From an uncultured Methanomassiliicoccus sp. (GTDB taxonomy: Archaea > Thermoplasmatota > Thermoplasmata > Methanomassiliicoccales > Methanomassiliicoccaceae), in assembly GCA_905202485.1 (NCBI GenBank), contig CAJKRY010000010.1:1-64000 (forward strand): a DNA stretch of 64,000 nt, in the 5' to 3' direction. Numbering within the stretch: the stretch's first letter is position 1; every line of letters begins with the position of its first letter. Positions 61,022 through 64,000 of the stretch are shown here, piece after piece. The position numbers and the translations under genes were made by a program. A model generated the notes under the pieces. That model was given only the letters and a program-made list of their open reading frames with translations, did not search any database and was not told where the DNA came from.

Positions 61022-62448
61022 AGGTCTTCACATGGGTAACGAAGGTGCTTGATAATGCATCCTTCTTCCCATTCCTGCTGTTTTCCAGGGTTCATGATAT
61101 TGTTGGGATCCAATGCCCTTTTTATTGTTTTCATGACTCCCAGAGCAGAAGCCCTTTCTTTTTGGAAGTAAGGAGCTTTGGAGATACCGACGCCGTGTTC
61201 TCCTGTGACGGTTCCGCCCAGTCTTACACAGGTGTCAAAGATCTCGCGTACAGCGTTTTCGCCGTTTTTCCAGGCTTCTTTTGATTCAGGATTCAAAAGC
61301 ATCTTAGTGTGGAGATTTCCGTCTGCGGCGTGGCCGTATGTTCCTACGATGACGTGGTTACGCTCTGCAATTTCTGCAAATGCCATGACAGCATCCGGGA
61401 TTTTGGAAATTGGCACAGCCATGTCATCTGCCAGTGAAACTGACACCAAACCCTGACCGTATCTAGAAAGGGCAGACATGACGCTCTTTCGGGAATTTGT
61501 CCACTGGGCCATCTGTTTGGCGTCATCAGACTGGTCGAGACCTACAGCGCCGAGATCATTTGCCACCTTGGCAACTTCCACAAGCTCTTTTGCTACGACT
61601 TCTGGATCCCCGTCAACTTCAATCATGCAGAGGGCCTCGACATCAGGCAGTCCAGCATTGATTGCCTTGTTGACTGCACGGATACATGTAGAATCCATCA
61701 GTTCCATGGCAGAAGGCAGGAGCGGTTTGGCGATAAGGTTTGATACGCACTGCCCTGCTTTCTGTAAAGAGTCGAAGCCGGCAAGAACCATGGCCATTTT
61801 CTTCGGCTTGGGAATTACCTTCAGAGTTACTTCAGTAATTACTCCCAGAGTTCCTTCGCTGCCTACAAAGAATTTTTCCAGCTGATATCCAGAAGCATCT
61901 TTCAGTGTCCTTGTTCCTACCCTGATTATGTCTCCGTTCGGCAGAACTACTTCCAGTCCCAAAACGTAATCTCTGGTTCCGCCGTACTTTACGGCGCGCA
62001 TTCCTGAAGCGTTGGTGGCGACCATGCCGCCGATTGTACAGGCTTCAGCGCTTCCCGGGGTCGGGGGGAATGTGAATTTGTAGGGTGCCAGTGCCTTCTG
62101 GAGTTTATCATAAACTACTCCGGCCTCACACACGCAGTACAAATCAGGAACTCTGACTTCTTTGATTTTATTCATGCGGGTAAGGTCCATGACGATGCCG
62201 CCTTTCAGTGGCACTGCTCCGCCGCACAAACCGGTTCCGGCTCCCCTGGGGACAACCGGAATCTTGTATTTGTTGGCCATTTTCAATATGGCTGAGACTT
62301 CTGATGTTGAAGATGGACGCACCACAACAGATGGTGTCACATGATGAATAGAAGCGTCAAAGCCATAGGTGTATAAATCTGCGATATTTGTAGAGAAATT
62401 GCCTTCTCCTACGATTGTTTGAATTTCAGAAACTACAGTTTGATCCAT
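61018..62448 (-). CDS. FAD-binding oxidase (GlcD/D-lactate dehydrogenase type)
   Basis: A 476-residue flavoprotein. The FAD-binding_4 domain (about 30-210) has VVPRGAGTGLCGGAVPLKGG and PTPGSAEACTIGGMVATNAS, and the C-terminal FAD-oxidase_C domain (about 225-470) ends with TGEHGVGISK and LDPNNIMNPGK. Substrates of this family are 2-hydroxy acids such as D-lactate or glycolate. No Fe-S subunit (GlcF) is adjacent. LarC-dependent lactate racemase could in theory feed it, but no larA is seen here. Confidence 0.92.
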   Translation of the reverse strand: MDQTVVSEIQTIVGEGNFSTNIADLYTYGFDASIHHVTPSVVVRPSSTSEVSAILKMANKYKIPVVPRGAGTGLCGGAVPLKGGIVMDLTRMNKIKEVRVPDLYCVCEAGVVYDKLQKALAPYKFTFPPTPGSAEACTIGGMVATNASGMRAVKYGGTRDYVLGLEVVLPNGDIIRVGTRTLKDASGYQLEKFFVGSEGTLGVITEVTLKVIPKPKKMAMVLAGFDSLQKAGQCVSNLIAKPLLPSAMELMDSTCIRAVNKAINAGLPDVEALCMIEVDGDPEVVAKELVEVAKVANDLGAVGLDQSDDAKQMAQWTNSRKSVMSALSRYGQGLVSVSLADDMAVPISKIPDAVMAFAEIAERNHVIVGTYGHAADGNLHTKMLLNPESKEAWKNGENAVREIFDTCVRLGGTVTGEHGVGISKAPYFQKERASALGVMKTIKRALDPNNIMNPGKQQEWEEGCIIKHLRYPCEDL

Positions 62449-62520
62449 GGTCTCACTGACTGCGCATTGCGTATGAATATTAAAAAAACTATCCCAAAAA
62501 GCAGAGTTAAGAAGAGAAGG

Positions 62521-62543
62521 GGCTTTCTAAAAATACGAAAGCC
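62521..62543 (-). terminator. Hairpin after the ACT-domain gene
   Basis: GGCTTTC and GAAAGCC (62521-62527, 62537-62543) form a 7-bp stem with a 9-base loop, about 25 bases downstream of the ACT-domain stop on the minus strand. A pyrimidine-rich tract follows. Confidence 0.4.
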
Positions 62544-62567
62544 GTTGGATTTGCTGTGTAAAACTGC

Positions 62568-62963
62568 TTATTCTACATCAATGATTACACCGTTCTCTTT
62601 CAGAACCCCAACAGCACGTTCCAGATATTTCTCTTTCATAAAGATGTGGTCTGTTGAAAAGGCTGACAGCGCAAAGATGCTGATGTCCTGGTCGGCAAGA
62701 AGTTTGGTGATGTATGCCAGAAAGCCGATCAAATCAAAAGGAAGCTTGGTGTCGAAGCTGATGATCCTCAGTTGTTTTTCCTGCGAAATCCAGTCCAGAT
62801 CAAGATCTGACTCTGCTATAACGCTTATTTCCCTGCCGTCTGTGATCACTGCAAAAATCTTGTCATTCTGTTTAGGGAACTCCTTCACCTTGGAAATTGC
62901 ATAATCCTTATGACGGACGGATGCCCGGATCTCTGTATCTTTGGTAATTTCTTCAAAGCGCAT
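62568..62963 (-). CDS. ACT-domain regulatory protein
   Basis: A protein of about 131 residues with two ACT-like units (about 20-60 and 75-130; FAVITDGREISVIAESDLDL and KLPFDLIGFLAYITKLLADQ). This resembles the ACT-7/CASTOR-type proteins that bind amino acids. The ATG at 62963 is preceded by AGGT; an upstream TTG (62984) is possible. No enzyme domain is fused. Confidence 0.75.
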   Translation of the reverse strand: MRFEEITKDTEIRASVRHKDYAISKVKEFPKQNDKIFAVITDGREISVIAESDLDLDWISQEKQLRIISFDTKLPFDLIGFLAYITKLLADQDISIFALSAFSTDHIFMKEKYLERAVGVLKENGVIIDVE

Positions 62964-63017
62964 ATTATGACCTGATATATCCAAAGACCAAGCGGATATT
63001 AATCGTTGGCGTTAGGA

Positions 63018-63905
63018 TTAGACAAGCTGATCATCAGTCATCTTTTTCTTCATATATTCCAGCGCCACTAGGATCAAGCCGCCCAATACAAAGAATAGTA
63101 TGTGGAATGTACCCAGAGACATGGCCGGCTGCGGAACCTCCAAGGTTGTAGCACCCATGATTATGGAATAAATGGAACCGATCATTAAGCCTATAATCAA
63201 ATAAACAGTCTGTGAACGGTAAGCGTCCAGGCAGTGTTTCACAATCTTGATTACTAAAAATATGCCGACGATTAGACCTAGCGCAAATATGCCCAGCATA
63301 AGCAGGTATGAAGAGTCTAGATGAATTACTTCCTTTACAGCATTCAGCAGAGGCAGGTAAAGCCCCATTGCTAAGAGGAGAGTAGATCCCGATATGCCTG
63401 GTAAAACCATTGCCGAGATGGTTATGATTGCCGCGATGAATACATACAATGCTAACTCAAGTGAAGGTTGAGTTAGATTTATAGCGCTGCCTTCGCCCGA
63501 CACTGGATTGAAATATGTAATCAGACAAACGATGATGATACCGATTACTGTGAAAATGAGATTGCCATATTTTCCTTTGAGGCATTCCTTTTCAGCCATC
63601 ATTATGACAGGAATTGCGAAGATAATCAATCCCAGAAATAAAGAGCTGATCTGATAAATGTTTGATTGGAAAACACTCGACAAGATAAGGACGCAGATTA
63701 CGAAACCGATAATCCAGCCTGCTCCCAGTTTCAACAGGAATTTAGCGGCATTAATGCGCTGTTCCTTGGTTCCGGAGATAATGTTATTAAATGCGCCTAC
63801 AAATTTGTCATAGAAACCGAGCAGAAACGCTATGGTTCCTCCAGAAACTCCTGGCACGCTGTCAGCGATTGCCATGCAGAATCCTCTGACAAAATTAATA
63901 AGCAT
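63018..63905 (-). CDS. DUF368 membrane protein (polyprenyl-phosphate translocase family)
   Basis: A 295-residue membrane protein with about eight helices. The signature FVRGFCMAIADSVPGVSGGT (residues about 4-23) and the second half-repeat ISAMVLPGISGSTLLLAMG are typical of DUF368. Bacterial members recycle undecaprenyl phosphate across the membrane; in an archaeon the substrate would be a dolichyl-type phosphate. The gene is monocistronic in this view. Confidence 0.9.
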   Translation of the reverse strand: MLINFVRGFCMAIADSVPGVSGGTIAFLLGFYDKFVGAFNNIISGTKEQRINAAKFLLKLGAGWIIGFVICVLILSSVFQSNIYQISSLFLGLIIFAIPVIMMAEKECLKGKYGNLIFTVIGIIIVCLITYFNPVSGEGSAINLTQPSLELALYVFIAAIITISAMVLPGISGSTLLLAMGLYLPLLNAVKEVIHLDSSYLLMLGIFALGLIVGIFLVIKIVKHCLDAYRSQTVYLIIGLMIGSIYSIIMGATTLEVPQPAMSLGTFHILFFVLGGLILVALEYMKKKMTDDQLV

Positions 63906-63961
63906 TGAAATCTCCGTAATCTTTGATACGGATTTTATCAGAGTTGTATTTATACTTGCGT

Positions 63962-64000
63962 ATGGACAAAGATCTTCCTGTTCAGACAGTACAACCGGTA
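63962..64000 (+). CDS. Partial gene at the right edge
   Basis: An ATG at 63962 opens a frame of 13 codons (MDKDLPVQTVQPV) that runs off the window. A GATTTTATCAG element lies about 25 bases upstream, fitting a leaderless start, and the gene is divergent from DUF368. Too short to identify. Confidence 0.35.
   Translation, partial: MDKDLPVQTVQPV

Noticed and set aside
62419..62904. 161-codon plus-strand frame
   Set aside because: Antisense to the well-supported ACT-domain gene; no family pattern.
1..64000. CRISPR arrays, cas genes, rRNA, transposases or integrases
   Set aside because: No regularly spaced repeats and no matching protein signatures were seen on either strand.

Overview
The window is archaeal and most likely comes from a methyl-reducing methanogen of the order Methanomassiliicoccales. 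The supporting genes are a methanol methyltransferase pair (MtaC, MtaB), heterodisulfide reductase HdrC/HdrB, a four-subunit pyruvate:ferredoxin oxidoreductase, pyruvoyl arginine decarboxylase, archaeal NAC, LSm, eL37, eL41 and eS1, an archaeal SepF, and an ArsA-type ATPase. Many genes start on an ATG or GTG about 22-30 bases downstream of a TATA-like element, which is the leaderless archaeal pattern. The order-level placement is inference from gene content; no rRNA or marker comparison was possible. No CRISPR array, insertion sequence or rRNA was seen.

Layout. 0-6.2 kb: a cut-off signal-peptide gene, a bacterial-type AspRS, an Lrp regulator, an AlaX-type editing protein, glutamine synthetase, NAC and HypC. 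6.2-14.2 kb: two flavodoxin-fold proteins, LarC, a MerR regulator, a beta-rich unknown, a purine permease, a DMT exporter and a DUF1847 protein. 14.2-16.4 kb: accessory genes (DUF4143 ATPase, frameshifted DUF3800) around a candidate structured RNA. 16.5-19.5 kb: porGDAB. 19.6-30.7 kb: a PurN-like protein, a phosphatase, proA-proB, an amino-acid permease, THUMP and PUA proteins, SepF, an HD hydrolase, RtcB and an acetyltransferase. 30.7-31.4 kb: tRNA-His, intron-containing tRNA-Trp, the 35-codon eL41 gene and tRNA-Arg, all on the minus strand. 32-39.7 kb: Get3/ArsA-like ATPase, CBS protein, AMMECR1, dihydroorotase, a cysteine-cluster protein, LSm-eL37-PurF, tRNA-Ala. 39.8-42.1 kb: an AT-rich accessory patch with two decayed regulator genes, a methyltransferase and an orphan class III cyclase-like protein. 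42.1-48 kb: a PAC2/arginine decarboxylase/zinc-ribbon operon, an M16 peptidase, a hydrogenase-type maturation protease, a LysR/ModE-like regulator and hdrC-hdrB. 48.2-51.3 kb: a secreted hydrolase, several small membrane proteins and tRNA-Met. 51.3-54.6 kb: eS1 and mtaC-mtaB. 54.8-64 kb: transglutaminase-like and PrsW-like membrane proteins, an unknown protein, a PUA/PAPS-reductase/ferredoxin fusion, a site-2 protease, a GlcD-like oxidase, an ACT protein and a DUF368 protein.

How genes fit together: MtaB and MtaC move the methyl group of methanol to a corrinoid; HdrB/HdrC reduce the CoM-CoB heterodisulfide; Por links acetyl-CoA, pyruvate and ferredoxin; HypC and the HycI-like protease mature NiFe hydrogenase. 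The features most worth a second look are the perfect 10-bp stem-loop in the mtaC leader, the tRNA-Trp intron that reads as a two-guide box C/D RNA, a 24-bp copy of the tRNA-Ala 3' end 7.8 kb away, a possible structured RNA near 15.6 kb, and the orphan cyclase-like gene. Five short accessory genes are broken by single-base shifts or an in-frame stop.
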